The translations under genes were made by a program, and so were the position numbers. From Saccharicrinis sp963667815 (GTDB lineage: Bacteria > Bacteroidota > Bacteroidia > Bacteroidales > Marinilabiliaceae): 64,000 nt of DNA. Positions 18,050 through 26,934 of the stretch are shown here, one piece after another. How positions within the stretch are numbered: the stretch's first letter is position 1; the number at the start of each line of letters is the position of its first letter. The stretch lies in NCBI GenBank assembly GCA_963667815.1, contig OY764021.1. One strand, given 5' to 3'. Under the pieces are notes generated by a model. The model saw nothing but the letters and a program-made list of their open reading frames with translations. It made no database searches and was not told the DNA's origin.

Positions 18050-18880
18050 TTATTTGTTTGATATTTTCAGATCTGTGATACGTTTTACTTCCTTTAATAA
18101 TAAAGGGAAAGCTGGTTCTGTCATTCCATGTCCATATCCATCAAGCTCGTACAGTCTCGTATCTTTATGACCAACAATTTTCATCATTCTCATCATATAA
18201 GCGTTTTCTTCGTATCTCCCAAGCATTTCTAATTCTCTATCTCCTGTAATTAGCAATAATGGTGAAGCATCTGCTCTTACATGATATAATGGAGCAAGTT
18301 CATCAATGATTGGCTGAGTACCTTCAATTCCTCTTTCTTCACGAACGGTAAAGTGAGTAATTGTATGTCCGCTAAAAGGAATTAATCCTGCAATATTATT
18401 GGCATCTATTTGATACTTATCTAAATACTTTTTATCAAGTCCAACCATGCTGGTAAGGTAACCGCCAGCTGAATGACCAGAAATAAAAATTAAAGATGCG
18501 TCACCGCCAAACTCTTTAATATGATTAAAAACCCAGGCTACAGCTGCTGCAGCATCTTCAATGTATTTTGGAGCACCAACTTTTGGGTAAAGTCTGTAGT
18601 TTACTCCAACAACAGCTATATTATTATTTTTTAGCGCTTCAGGAATTTCTTTAGATCCACCACGTAATCCACCACCATGAAACCAGACTACAGTTGCAAA
18701 ATCTTTAACATTAGTAGGGTAATATAGGTCTAAAACGCATCTTTCATTAATGTAATTGTCTGTTTTGTTTACCGAATCGTTATAATATTTGATATTGGTT
18801 TTTGTAAGGTAATCTGTTTTTTGAGCATTTAAGCCAATAGTTGTTAAAATAAATAAAGTGGCTAAAAATAAATTTTTCAT
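18050..18880 (-). CDS. Secreted alpha/beta hydrolase (esterase/lipase-like)
   Basis: This 276-residue protein has a signal peptide (MKNLFLATLFILTTIGLNAQ). WFHGGGLRGGS is the oxyanion-hole motif of the hormone-sensitive-lipase group, the nucleophile is in ISGHSAGG, and the acid/His residues probably are in TGDRELE and GYGHGM. It should act in the periplasm on ester or carbohydrate-ester bonds; the substrate is unknown. No carbohydrate-active neighbours are present. Confidence 0.87.
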   Translation of the reverse strand: MKNLFLATLFILTTIGLNAQKTDYLTKTNIKYYNDSVNKTDNYINERCVLDLYYPTNVKDFATVVWFHGGGLRGGSKEIPEALKNNNIAVVGVNYRLYPKVGAPKYIEDAAAAVAWVFNHIKEFGGDASLIFISGHSAGGYLTSMVGLDKKYLDKYQIDANNIAGLIPFSGHTITHFTVREERGIEGTQPIIDELAPLYHVRADASPLLLITGDRELEMLGRYEENAYMMRMMKIVGHKDTRLYELDGYGHGMTEPAFPLLLKEVKRITDLKISNK

Positions 18881-19199
18881 GTGTGTAAATTTTCGTTTCG
18901 TTTTAGAGAATAATTTATCTTGTTTTCGATAAGGATTTGCTAAAATGCGAATAATTAGTAGATGTACAAAATTCGTTAAAATGACATCAGGTGTTCGTTA
19001 AAGTATTAAGGTATAAATTGAAAAACACTTAGGTTTGTTCTGTATGCGTTACTGTCAGTATATCAGTTATAAATATTCATATTTATAAATGTTACTAATA
19101 TGTTGTAGAATACATTTTTCTGCTCTTTATTTTAATCAAAATATTATAGTTTTGCACATCATTTTAAGATTAAAGAAAAATATCTCTAAATAAGAAAAC
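18881..19199. promoter_or_regulatory. Divergent intergenic region, 319 bp
   Basis: This gap lies between the divergent esterase and CoA-transferase genes. It holds a direct repeat TTCGTTAAA (18972-18980 and 18994-19002, 22 bp apart, about two helical turns) and a 9-bp inverted repeat (19067-19075 and 19080-19088, TTATAAATA arms). The promoter listed at 19147 is also here. No small ORF or RNA gene is apparent. The repeats are possible regulator sites, unproven. Confidence 0.4.
19147..19154 (+). promoter_or_regulatory. -7 promoter element of CoA-transferase gene
   Basis: TAGTTTTG is an exact TAnnTTTG match followed by CA, about 46 nt before the start codon. The -33 box is weak (T-rich only). 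Confidence 0.6.
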
Positions 19200-20498
19200 A
19201 TGCAGTATAAAAGTGTAAGTGCAGAAGAAGCAGTTAAGGTTATTAAATCAGGAGACAGAGTACATTTAAGTAGTGTTGCCGTAACTCCTCATATTTTAAT
19301 TAAAGCTATGGTTGAGCGCGGTCGCAGAAAAGAATTCAGCGATGTGAAAGTTCAACATATTCATATTGAAAATAAAGTTGATTTTGCAGATCCAGAGTTT
19401 GAAGGAACTTTCGTTTCTGAGCAATTTTTTGTAGGAGCAAACCTTCGTAAACAAACTCAAGCTGGTTATGCAGATTATATTCCTGTTTTCTTGAGTGAAA
19501 CTCAAAAGTTAATTCGTGAAGGTTACTTAAAAGTAAATGTTGCTATGGTAATGGTTTCTACACCAGATAAACATGGTTTTGTTTCTTTAGGTACTTCTGT
19601 TGATGCTACGCTTGCTGCTATTGAAAGTGCAGATGTTGTTATTGCTGCTGTTAACCCTAACGTACCACGTGCCTGGGGTGATGCTATGATTCCAATGACT
19701 GATATTGATTATTTTGTTGAAGATGACAGTCCATTATATGCTCATGAAATGGGTGAGTTGACTGAAACAGATATTCAAATAGGTAAAAATGTTGCTGAGT
19801 TAATTGAAGATGGTGCATGTCTTCAAATGGGTATTGGAGGTATTCCAAACGCTGTTTTAGCTCAATTAGGCAACCACAAAGATTTAGGTGTTCATACTGA
19901 AATGTTTGCTGACGGTATTCTTCCTTTGGTTGAAAAAGGAGTTGTAAATGGAAAACGTAAGCAAATTGATAAAGGTAAGATGGTAGCATCTTTCTTAATG
20001 GGTTCTAAAAAATTATATGAATTCGTTGATGATAACCCAATGGTTGCTATGATGGATGTAAAACACACCAATAGTGTTGAAGTTATCCGTAAAAACCATA
20101 AAGTAACAGCTATTAATTCTGCATTATCTATTGATATTACAGGTCAGGTTTGTGCTGATTCTATTGGAACTAAGTTTTATTCAGGAGTAGGTGGTCAAAT
20201 TGACTTTATCCGTGGAGCTGGATATTCTGAGGGAGGTAAGCCAATTATTGCTATGCCTTCTGTAACAGCTAAGGGATTATCAAAAATTTCTCCAATCTTA
20301 TTACCAGGATCTGGAGTTGTTACAACTCGTTCAAACATGCACTGGTTTGTTACTGAGTTTGGTGCAGTTAATTTATATGGTAAATCATTACAAGAGAGAG
20401 CTAAATTAATCATCTCTGTTGCTCATCCAGATCATCAAGAAACTCTTGATAAGGCTGCATTTGAGCGTTATGGTTCTCACTTTCACTTTGTGAAATAA
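19200..20498 (+). CDS. Acetyl-CoA hydrolase/transferase family CoA-transferase
   Basis: This 432-residue family I-like CoA-transferase is of the 4-hydroxybutyrate/acetate CoA-transferase group. The catalytic Glu lies in DLGVHTEMFADGILPLVE, and the glycine-rich CoA loop in LQMGIGGIPNAVLAQLG and SGVGGQIDFIRGA. It moves CoA between short-chain acyl groups such as acetyl, butyryl or hydroxybutyryl. The gene stands alone, with its own promoter and terminator. Codons look more uniform (many GCT, GGT, CGT) than neighbours, consistent with high expression. Confidence 0.92.
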   Translation: MQYKSVSAEEAVKVIKSGDRVHLSSVAVTPHILIKAMVERGRRKEFSDVKVQHIHIENKVDFADPEFEGTFVSEQFFVGANLRKQTQAGYADYIPVFLSETQKLIREGYLKVNVAMVMVSTPDKHGFVSLGTSVDATLAAIESADVVIAAVNPNVPRAWGDAMIPMTDIDYFVEDDSPLYAHEMGELTETDIQIGKNVAELIEDGACLQMGIGGIPNAVLAQLGNHKDLGVHTEMFADGILPLVEKGVVNGKRKQIDKGKMVASFLMGSKKLYEFVDDNPMVAMMDVKHTNSVEVIRKNHKVTAINSALSIDITGQVCADSIGTKFYSGVGGQIDFIRGAGYSEGGKPIIAMPSVTAKGLSKISPILLPGSGVVTTRSNMHWFVTEFGAVNLYGKSLQERAKLIISVAHPDHQETLDKAAFERYGSHFHFVK

Positions 20499-20533
20499 TA
20501 AAACATTACGTTTTATATCCCAATAATATTTGA

Positions 20534-20563
20534 GAGGCTATCTTTTAGGTAGCCTCTTTTTTT
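20534..20563. terminator. Terminator after CoA-transferase gene
   Basis: A GAGGCTA/TAGCCTC stem (20534-20540, 20550-20556), extended by one A-T pair, has a 9-nt loop and is followed by seven Ts. It terminates the plus-strand gene; pdxH on the minus strand ends inside the T run. Confidence 0.88.
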
Positions 20564-21200
20564 ATGGTGCCAATCGTTCTTTAACCCATTGTTGATCTGT
20601 AAGTTTGAATCTGATTCGATCGTGAAGCCTGCCAGCTCTGCCTTGCCAAAATTCTATTTCATCCGGTTGTAAAGCATAACCTCCCCAATGTTCAGGTCTA
20701 ACAATTTTTGTATTTGAATTCTTAAGTTTGTTATATCTATCAAGTAAATCTTGCCTTTTTGATATTACTTTACTTTGTGGAGAAATAACAGCACTTATCT
20801 GACTATCAACTGGGCGTGAATAAAAGTATTCGTTGTTTTCTTCCGGACTTAATTTTTTAATATATCCTTCTATTCTAATTTGACGTTCTAAGCCTGGCCA
20901 AAAGAAATTTAAAGCAGCAAATGAATTTTTATTCAGATGCAAGCCTTTCTTACTTGTGTAATTGGTGTAAAAATAGAAGCCGTTATTATTATCAATATTT
21001 TTAAGTAATACGATTCTGCTTGAAGGTCTGCCATCTGGAGAAACCGTGGACAGTGTCATTGCTGTTGGTTCTGGTATGTTTTCTTCAATAGCATCATTTA
21101 GCCATTCTTTAAAATGAATGATTGGATTATTTGTAAAGTCACTTTCGGATAGTGATTTTTTAATATAATCGCTTCTTATTTTTGATAGGTCTCTGTTCAT
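20562..21200 (-). CDS. pdxH: Pyridoxamine 5'-phosphate oxidase
   Basis: This 212-residue FMN enzyme oxidises pyridoxamine/pyridoxine 5'-phosphate to PLP. RIVLLKNIDNNNGFYFYTNY and the C-terminal WQGRAGRLHDRIRF signature are conserved, as is GYALQPDEIEFWQG. Length is that of the family. The next gene upstream is 41 bp away on the same strand. Confidence 0.96.
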   Translation of the reverse strand: MNRDLSKIRSDYIKKSLSESDFTNNPIIHFKEWLNDAIEENIPEPTAMTLSTVSPDGRPSSRIVLLKNIDNNNGFYFYTNYTSKKGLHLNKNSFAALNFFWPGLERQIRIEGYIKKLSPEENNEYFYSRPVDSQISAVISPQSKVISKRQDLLDRYNKLKNSNTKIVRPEHWGGYALQPDEIEFWQGRAGRLHDRIRFKLTDQQWVKERLAP

Positions 21201-21241
21201 TTATTGTCTTTTGAATCAAAACAGAACAGAAAGAAAAAAGT

Positions 21242-23524
21242 TTAAAAAGGGAAACCTGCTGTGAAGTACCATCTGTTTTTATTGTGAATAGAGTTTCTTC
21301 CATAACCAACTTCAATTGGACCAATAATAGATTGATAAGAAGCTGAGAAACCACCACCAAAAACAACATCATCAGATCCTAAATTATTTAAAGCTCCAAA
21401 GCTTAAGTCATCATAGTTCGTTTTATAGTCTATAACATTTCCGCTTAGTTTAATATAGAGGTTGTTAAGTACTTCATATCTAAAATTTAAACTTCCCATT
21501 ATAAATTGTTGAGCGGATATTTCTTTTGTTGTTAATCCAATAAAGGGAGTGTCCTGATATCTTTTTATTGATTCCAGTCCACCAAACGTAAAATATTGTG
21601 TACTGCTCATATCCTTTGTTGCACCCCCAATAGATGCATAGTATGAAAAGTTAAGTTTAGAAGATAGAGGTAAATGGTGTTTAAATGAGATTAAAAGCTT
21701 TAAGTAACTTTCATTTGGTGATTCTATATAATCTGCTAATAACTCCTTTGATTCTTGAGAACCTTTGTAAATAGAGCTAAACCCTAGAGGATATTCAATG
21801 TCAACATTAAAAGTATTTCCCATTGTTGGAAAGAATTGTTTATTCAATGAGTTTTTAATGTATTTAAGGTTTAAACCCCAAAACTGATTGCCAACTTTAT
21901 CTACATCTTCAATTAAGATATCAATGATGCCTCCTGCTGAATTACTGGTTAGTCTTTTATAGAAAGCACCAAATTTTATCATTCGTTTTACATTTGGAGA
22001 AACTAATAATCCTCCTTCAAATATTGTAGTGTGCTGATTAAAGTTTCCCACTTCTTCACCATTATCTTTAATGTATGGTGTTGGACTTAATTCCCAATGT
22101 GCATTGATGTATCCTCCTGTTTTTTGCTTATGACCTATATAATCAATGTATTCACTGTTAATTTGCGGATATTCAGAAACCTCACCTGAAAATTTAAAGC
22201 TAGAACCTCTGATAATATAATTTCGCATGGCTATATTAAAAATTGCACTTGCTTTATAAACATTATCATAATGTATTGAGAAATTGTATTTACTAGGAAA
22301 AGCTTCGGTTGGTTTTAATGTAATGATGTAGCCATGATTACCAAGTTCTAATTCATAGTTTACATTGTCGATATACCTTGTTCCCATTAATAAATGTAAT
22401 CCTTCAGCTATATCTTTTTTTGTGTAAGTGTGCCTTTTTTCTAATCCAAATTTTCCTAAGATAAATTGCTTATTTAATCGTTTTAAACCTTCAACTTTAA
22501 TGTCTTCAATATAAAGTTGTTGAAGATTAGTTGGTGTTTCTACGTTTTCTTTTTTAGGAAATTGACTTATAAAATTAGCTAAGTTGCTAAGCTCCACATA
22601 TTTTTCTCTTGCGGCAATTTCACCTAATTCAATAATTTCATTACCGTTAAAAAAACTGGCACTACTGTATTCATCTAATGCCGGTTCAATCATAATATCA
22701 ATTAAATCAGCAGATTGTTTGGTTTCGTAGTTGGAGCGAATCATAGCTGAGCCCATTAGAATATCTCCTATGGTTCTAAAGTCTTCTATTTCTGGATGTT
22801 CTTTTGTGCCAACATTCACAGCTATAATAATATCAGCCCCCATTTCTTTACATGCTTTAATAGGCATGTTATTTAATACACCTCCGTCAACTAATAACAT
22901 ACTATCTAGCAGTACAGGTGAAAAAGCCGAGGGTATTGCCATACTGGCACGCATTGCTGTTGACAAATTACCAGAATCAAAGATGTAGGGTTCGCCTGAA
23001 ATAAGGTCTGAAGCTACACACCTAAATGGTATGGGATAATCATCAAATTTATTTATACCTGCAATATGCCAGGTGAGGTAATTCATTTCTTCTGATATTC
23101 CTTGTCCTATGACTACTCCTGTAGGAAGAACAGGTCCCCTTTTAGTCAAGTCAAATTCAAAGAGGTATCTGCGATAGTAGTATTTTTCTTCTGGAACAAC
23201 ATTTGATAGGGGTATCTGGTCGCTTAACATCTTACTCCAGTCAATTATTTTGACAATAGAATCGAGTTCATTCGCCTTATAACCAATTGAATACAGGCCA
23301 CCCATAATGCTTCCCATAGAAGTTCCTGTAATGTAATCCGGCTTTATTCCTAATTCTTCAAGTACTTTAAGTGCACCAATGTGGGCCATTCCTTTTGCCC
23401 CTCCGCCACTTAAAACTAGCCCAATTTTTGGTGGATAGTTGTTATTGGGTATAGAATCCTGAGCCGATAAAAGTACCGGAAGAATGATAAAATATACAAT
23501 TAGGAGGAAAAAAGATTTGCGCAT
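21242..23524 (-). CDS. Patatin-like phospholipase with POTRA and surface barrel
   Basis: This 760-residue protein has a signal peptide (residues 1-21) and a patatin domain at ~32-235. It shows the oxyanion loop GGGAKGMAHIGAL, the nucleophile in GTSMGS and the catalytic Asp in VDGGVLNNMP. A POTRA-like segment is at ~335-400 (IEDIKVEGLKRLNKQFI), then a C-terminal 16-strand-type barrel ending in Phe (WYFTAGFPF). This is the type Vd (PlpD-like) layout, in which the barrel exports the phospholipase; in Bacteroidota the patatin often stays attached. Phospholipase A activity is expected. Confidence 0.92.
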   Translation of the reverse strand: MRKSFFLLIVYFIILPVLLSAQDSIPNNNYPPKIGLVLSGGGAKGMAHIGALKVLEELGIKPDYITGTSMGSIMGGLYSIGYKANELDSIVKIIDWSKMLSDQIPLSNVVPEEKYYYRRYLFEFDLTKRGPVLPTGVVIGQGISEEMNYLTWHIAGINKFDDYPIPFRCVASDLISGEPYIFDSGNLSTAMRASMAIPSAFSPVLLDSMLLVDGGVLNNMPIKACKEMGADIIIAVNVGTKEHPEIEDFRTIGDILMGSAMIRSNYETKQSADLIDIMIEPALDEYSSASFFNGNEIIELGEIAAREKYVELSNLANFISQFPKKENVETPTNLQQLYIEDIKVEGLKRLNKQFILGKFGLEKRHTYTKKDIAEGLHLLMGTRYIDNVNYELELGNHGYIITLKPTEAFPSKYNFSIHYDNVYKASAIFNIAMRNYIIRGSSFKFSGEVSEYPQINSEYIDYIGHKQKTGGYINAHWELSPTPYIKDNGEEVGNFNQHTTIFEGGLLVSPNVKRMIKFGAFYKRLTSNSAGGIIDILIEDVDKVGNQFWGLNLKYIKNSLNKQFFPTMGNTFNVDIEYPLGFSSIYKGSQESKELLADYIESPNESYLKLLISFKHHLPLSSKLNFSYYASIGGATKDMSSTQYFTFGGLESIKRYQDTPFIGLTTKEISAQQFIMGSLNFRYEVLNNLYIKLSGNVIDYKTNYDDLSFGALNNLGSDDVVFGGGFSASYQSIIGPIEVGYGRNSIHNKNRWYFTAGFPF

Positions 23525-23536
23525 TATATTTTTGAT

Positions 23537-24310
23537 TTAGCTAGGCTTATTTTTAATTAAAAGAACCGAACCATACATATCCATTATATGTGAAAATTGT
23601 TCAGGAATTGTTTTCTCAAACTCGTCAACAGCTTTTTTTACCCCATCCCAATTGTGGTTGTAATCATGAATTAATATTGATCCTCCCGCAGATAATTTTG
23701 GATAAAAGAAGTTTAGGCCATCAATTGTTGATTGGTATAAATCCGCATCCAGATGAACGAAGGCAAAAGTTTTATTTAGGTCTTTTGCTGTTTCGGGGAA
23801 AATACCTTCCCTAATTTCTATGTTATTATTGCCTTGTATATATTTTTCAACCTCGGGTTTACTCGTAGATCCAAAATTTACGGTTTGTGGACGAACGGTT
23901 CCATCACAATCTTCTCGAATAACTTGCTTAGGTAATCCTGTAAAACTATCGAAAAGAAAGAGTTGTTTTTCTGGCAATAAATGATGAATAACTTTAGCTG
24001 TTTCACCTTTATATACACCTACTTCGGCAAGATCGCCCTCGATATGTTGCGAACTAATTCTGTTTAACTCAAACCATATGGTATAAAAGCGATTTCTATC
24101 TTTAAAAGTACGTTCTAACTTTAATATTTTAGCAGGAATAGCTTTTTGCTTTTTAGCTTCTAGCCAATTAAAAGGTTTAAAGATTTTAAAATTCCACTGG
24201 CTCCAGAAATAACTAAGAACCAGCCAAATTACAATATTTAAAATTAGTAGGTTTAAATATAAAAATATGGACATTGTAAAAGAATGTTTTCGATTTGCTG
24301 ATACTATCAT
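23537..24310 (-). CDS. TylF/MycF-type methyltransferase, membrane anchored
   Basis: This 257-residue protein has a single N-terminal membrane segment (residues ~14-34) followed by a class I SAM-dependent domain. GDLAEVGVYKGETAKVIH is the SAM loop, LFDSFTGLP the next acidic motif, and AFVHLDADLYQSTIDGLNFF the metal-binding Asp pair. These resemble macrocin O-methyltransferases (TylF family). The substrate is unknown; sugar or polysaccharide methylation is plausible. The start could also be the internal Met at residue 13. It lies between patatin and the IS element. Confidence 0.85.
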   Translation of the reverse strand: MIVSANRKHSFTMSIFLYLNLLILNIVIWLVLSYFWSQWNFKIFKPFNWLEAKKQKAIPAKILKLERTFKDRNRFYTIWFELNRISSQHIEGDLAEVGVYKGETAKVIHHLLPEKQLFLFDSFTGLPKQVIREDCDGTVRPQTVNFGSTSKPEVEKYIQGNNNIEIREGIFPETAKDLNKTFAFVHLDADLYQSTIDGLNFFYPKLSAGGSILIHDYNHNWDGVKKAVDEFEKTIPEQFSHIMDMYGSVLLIKNKPS

Positions 24311-24330
24311 TCAAATATAGTATTAAATAA

Positions 24331-24363
24331 TTTGTTTTTGTAATGGCTTAAGTTGTACTTTAG
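24331..24363 (+). promoter_or_regulatory. Probable native promoter of nucleosidase-cupin gene, cut off by the IS
   Basis: TTTG (24331-24334), 21 bp, then TACTTTAG (24356-24363) give a full -33 box and 7 of 8 bases of the -7 box. It points toward the nucleosidase-cupin gene, whose start codon is now ~1.45 kb away because the IS element lies in between. Without the IS the start would be about 30 nt downstream. Confidence 0.4.
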
Positions 24364-24367
24364 TTAT

Positions 24368-24376
24368 TAAAATAAT
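24368..24376. repeat. Left target-site duplication of the IS
   Basis: TAAAATAAT, directly abutting the left inverted repeat; an identical copy abuts the right end. Confidence 0.9.
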
Positions 24377-25799
24377 CACTATTAACCGACTAAAGTCTGG
24401 ATATTAAAAATTATCTTCTGTAACGCCCATAAACAGGGCATTCGTTTTTTAATTAAAAATCAGACCCCATTCCAAATCAACTTCAATTGTCCAGGGGATC
24501 CGCTAATTTGCTTTGTAAAGCTTCTATTCTTATTTCGCAATAGTTCTGTCAATTCAAGCATGCTAATCAGGTGTATCCTTACTAAAGACGCAACTACAGA
24601 AAATGCTTTCTTTGTTTGGGCCTTCTTCTGTATTACAGTCATTAAAAGCTGAGCGATTAATGTGCACCAAACCTGGGTTCGGATTGCATTCTCGTTCTCA
24701 CCATAGAAGTAGTGAAGCTGAAAGTTCTGCTTCATCTTTTTGAAAAGCAGTTCTATACCCCAACGCTTCTTGTATAAAAATGCCACTTCTTCTGCTGATA
24801 TTTCAAAATTATTGGTTAAAAACTCAAAATAACGATTCCGATCATCTTGGTAAGCCACTTTTCTAAGTCTTATAGTCTTCTTTATTTTATATTGCTTCCC
24901 TCCATCTTCGTTTTCTGGATAGTATTCCAACTCTATGGTCTGATCTTTTAGGACTTTGGCGACACCTTTCTTTTTATATCCAGTCTTATGTGTTTCTATA
25001 ATTGTGTAAACTGCATTTTTCTTTAAACGGGTTACAAAATAGACTTGCTGATGAGTCCATAAAGCAAACTGATGATAATAGTTGTAGGCCTTATCAAAAA
25101 CGATCATGCTATGCGATATTAACTCTAGGCTTTTAAGAAAGTTTTTGTCATGTACCTTAGCTGCTGTAACTTTTACGAACCTCCCTACTGATTGTACGGC
25201 ATCAATAAGCATATGGACTTTGAGCCCACCCTTCTTCTTGCCATCACCTTTGGGGTTTCTTCCCACTCCTTTAAGAACATCACTAAACAATCGGATGGTT
25301 GTTGAATCAATCAACAAAACCTCTTTAAAAGTCAGTCCATAAGTCCGGCTGTCCGACAAAAAAGTTTGGTATTTCTTAACCAGATCAAAATATAACGACT
25401 CGAAAAAGCGGTTGTCTCGATTACGCAATCCATCACCAGCAGTACTTTTAGCCGGTGCTTTTTCCAGACCTAAATGATTCAATTTTCCGCCCAATGCACG
25501 CATTCCTTCACAGATTTCAGTCATTGAATCGCAACGACTAAATATTCCAAACAGCATGGTAATAATATGCGTTTGGGTCTTGAATGCCTTGTAATAGCGG
25601 TCGCTATTGTGTTGCTTAATTAAGGATGGTATGTCTACTACTTTTAACAAATCTATTATCTGTTTGAATATCGGCTGACCGACAAATTTTATTTCACTAT
25701 TTTTGCTCATGTTGTAAAAAGTTTCGCAAAATCAATTTACAACTTTGAGGGGAAACCGAAAGGGACTACCCTCTTTTATTTTTTACTCGGTCACTAGTG
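24377..25799 (-). mobile_element. IS4-family insertion sequence, complete, 1423 bp
   Basis: The ends are imperfect 18-bp inverted repeats: CACTATTAACCGACTAAA at 24377-24394 and CACTAGTGACCGAGTAAA read on the minus strand from 25799 to 25782 (15 of 18 identical). It is flanked by a perfect 9-bp target duplication, TAAAATAAT, at 24368-24376 and 25800-25808. It carries one intact transposase gene. Intact ends, gene and duplication indicate a recent, probably active, insertion. Confidence 0.95.
24460..25710 (-). CDS. IS4-family transposase with DUF4372-type N-terminus
   Basis: This 416-residue DDE transposase has acidic residues in IDSTTIRLFSD and IVFDKAYNYYHQF, and the IS4 signature Y-(2)-R-(3)-E-(6)-K, seen as YKKRWGIELLFKKMK. 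The N-terminal ~85 residues (FVGQPIFKQIIDLLKVVD, then TQTHIITMLFGIF) look like the DUF4372 region common in Bacteroidota IS4 elements. The reading frame is uninterrupted. It occupies nearly the whole element. Confidence 0.96.
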   Translation of the reverse strand: MSKNSEIKFVGQPIFKQIIDLLKVVDIPSLIKQHNSDRYYKAFKTQTHIITMLFGIFSRCDSMTEICEGMRALGGKLNHLGLEKAPAKSTAGDGLRNRDNRFFESLYFDLVKKYQTFLSDSRTYGLTFKEVLLIDSTTIRLFSDVLKGVGRNPKGDGKKKGGLKVHMLIDAVQSVGRFVKVTAAKVHDKNFLKSLELISHSMIVFDKAYNYYHQFALWTHQQVYFVTRLKKNAVYTIIETHKTGYKKKGVAKVLKDQTIELEYYPENEDGGKQYKIKKTIRLRKVAYQDDRNRYFEFLTNNFEISAEEVAFLYKKRWGIELLFKKMKQNFQLHYFYGENENAIRTQVWCTLIAQLLMTVIQKKAQTKKAFSVVASLVRIHLISMLELTELLRNKNRSFTKQISGSPGQLKLIWNGV

Positions 25800-25808
25800 T
25801 AAAATAAT
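25800..25808. repeat. Right target-site duplication of the IS
   Basis: TAAAATAAT, identical to the left copy, and only 5 bp before the start codon of the next gene. Confidence 0.9.
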
Positions 25809-25813
25809 TAGAT

Positions 25814-26881
25814 ATGTTTAATGTACTTATTGTATATGCAGTAGAAGAGGAGCGTGTTCAGGTGAACATGCCTAACTGTAATTTTCATTATTGTAAAACC
25901 GGAGTAGGTAAAGTAGCTGCCTCAATTGCGGTTAGCAGAGCAATAGATATACATCATCCGGATGTGGTTTTAAATATTGGTACTGCAGGATCAGTAGAGT
26001 ATGAGATTGGTTCGGTTCACATATGTTGCAAGTTTGTAGATAGAGATATGGAAAAACTTCAAAACTTTGGAGTTCCTTTTTATGTTGAATTTACCGATGA
26101 AGTAGAACGTTCAGAACTTTTTGATGGGTGGAATTTTGATAGTGTATGCAATTCCGGCGATACTTTTCTAACTTCTGCAGATGGAACAGGTGATGTATTT
26201 GAAATGGAATCTTTTGCTGTGGCTCGAATTTGTGAAGCACATCAAATACCTTTTGTTGCAATTAAATGTGTAACTGATATTATAGGGCAAAACTCCATTC
26301 AGCATTGGGAAGAAAAATTAGCTGAAGCACAAGCTATTCTGCAGGTTTTTATCAATGAAAATAAATTAAGTGTTCCCCAGAATTATATTGGAAGATTTGC
26401 TACTGATATTATAAAAAAGTTAGATCTTAAAGCCCATCCCGAAGGAGGTTGGTATAAGGAAATATATCGTTCTGAATTAAAACTTCTTTCAAACGGATTG
26501 CCTTCTAATTTTACTGATGATAGATCAGCACTTACTTCTATTCATTATTTATTGTGTGATGATCATGTTTCAAAATTTCATAAAATTAAATCACCTGAAG
26601 TATGGTATTTTCATAAGGGGATGCCACTTTTAATTCATATTATTAATTCTAAAGGTGAATATCATAAGGTGGAATTATCTGAATCGACTAATGGGTGTTT
26701 GCAGTACACTGTTGAACCTAATAGTTGGTTTGGTGCTGAAATAAAAGGCAGAAGTGGTTTTTGTTTAGTTAGTTGTGCAGTTAGTCCAGGATTTGAATTT
26801 GATGATTTCGAAATTGCAGAGAGAGCAAGTCTTCTTGAAAAATATGCAAGCCACAGAGATGTAATACATCGCTTAACCTAA
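25814..26881 (+). CDS. MTA/SAH nucleosidase-like domain fused to Cupin_5 (DUF985)
   Basis: This is a 355-residue two-domain protein. Residues ~1-186 are a PNP/UDP-family nucleosidase. Glu13 (AVEEE), Glu132 (FEMESFAV) and Asp155 (CVTDIIG) align with the three catalytic residues of MTA/SAH nucleosidase, but the domain is ~40 residues shorter than E. coli MtnN. Residues ~190-350 match the DUF985/Cupin_5 fold (HPEGGWYKEIYRS, LTSIHYLLCDDHVSKFHKI, WYFHKGMPLLIHII). It may cleave an adenosyl or similar nucleoside and act on the sugar product, but this is inference. The IS element ends 14 bp upstream of the start codon, so expression may depend on the IS. Confidence 0.88.
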   Translation: MFNVLIVYAVEEERVQVNMPNCNFHYCKTGVGKVAASIAVSRAIDIHHPDVVLNIGTAGSVEYEIGSVHICCKFVDRDMEKLQNFGVPFYVEFTDEVERSELFDGWNFDSVCNSGDTFLTSADGTGDVFEMESFAVARICEAHQIPFVAIKCVTDIIGQNSIQHWEEKLAEAQAILQVFINENKLSVPQNYIGRFATDIIKKLDLKAHPEGGWYKEIYRSELKLLSNGLPSNFTDDRSALTSIHYLLCDDHVSKFHKIKSPEVWYFHKGMPLLIHIINSKGEYHKVELSESTNGCLQYTVEPNSWFGAEIKGRSGFCLVSCAVSPGFEFDDFEIAERASLLEKYASHRDVIHRLT

Positions 26882-26887
26882 AAATAA

Positions 26888-26924
26888 TTAGCTCATAGAA
26901 ACTATTTAGTCTTCTATGAGCTAA
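26888..26924. terminator. Bidirectional terminator hairpin
   Basis: A perfect 13-bp stem (26888-26900 and 26912-26924) with an 11-nt loop, A-rich on the left and T-rich on the right, lies between the convergent nucleosidase-cupin and osmC-like genes. Confidence 0.9.
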
Positions 26925-26934
26925 ACTTTTATAA

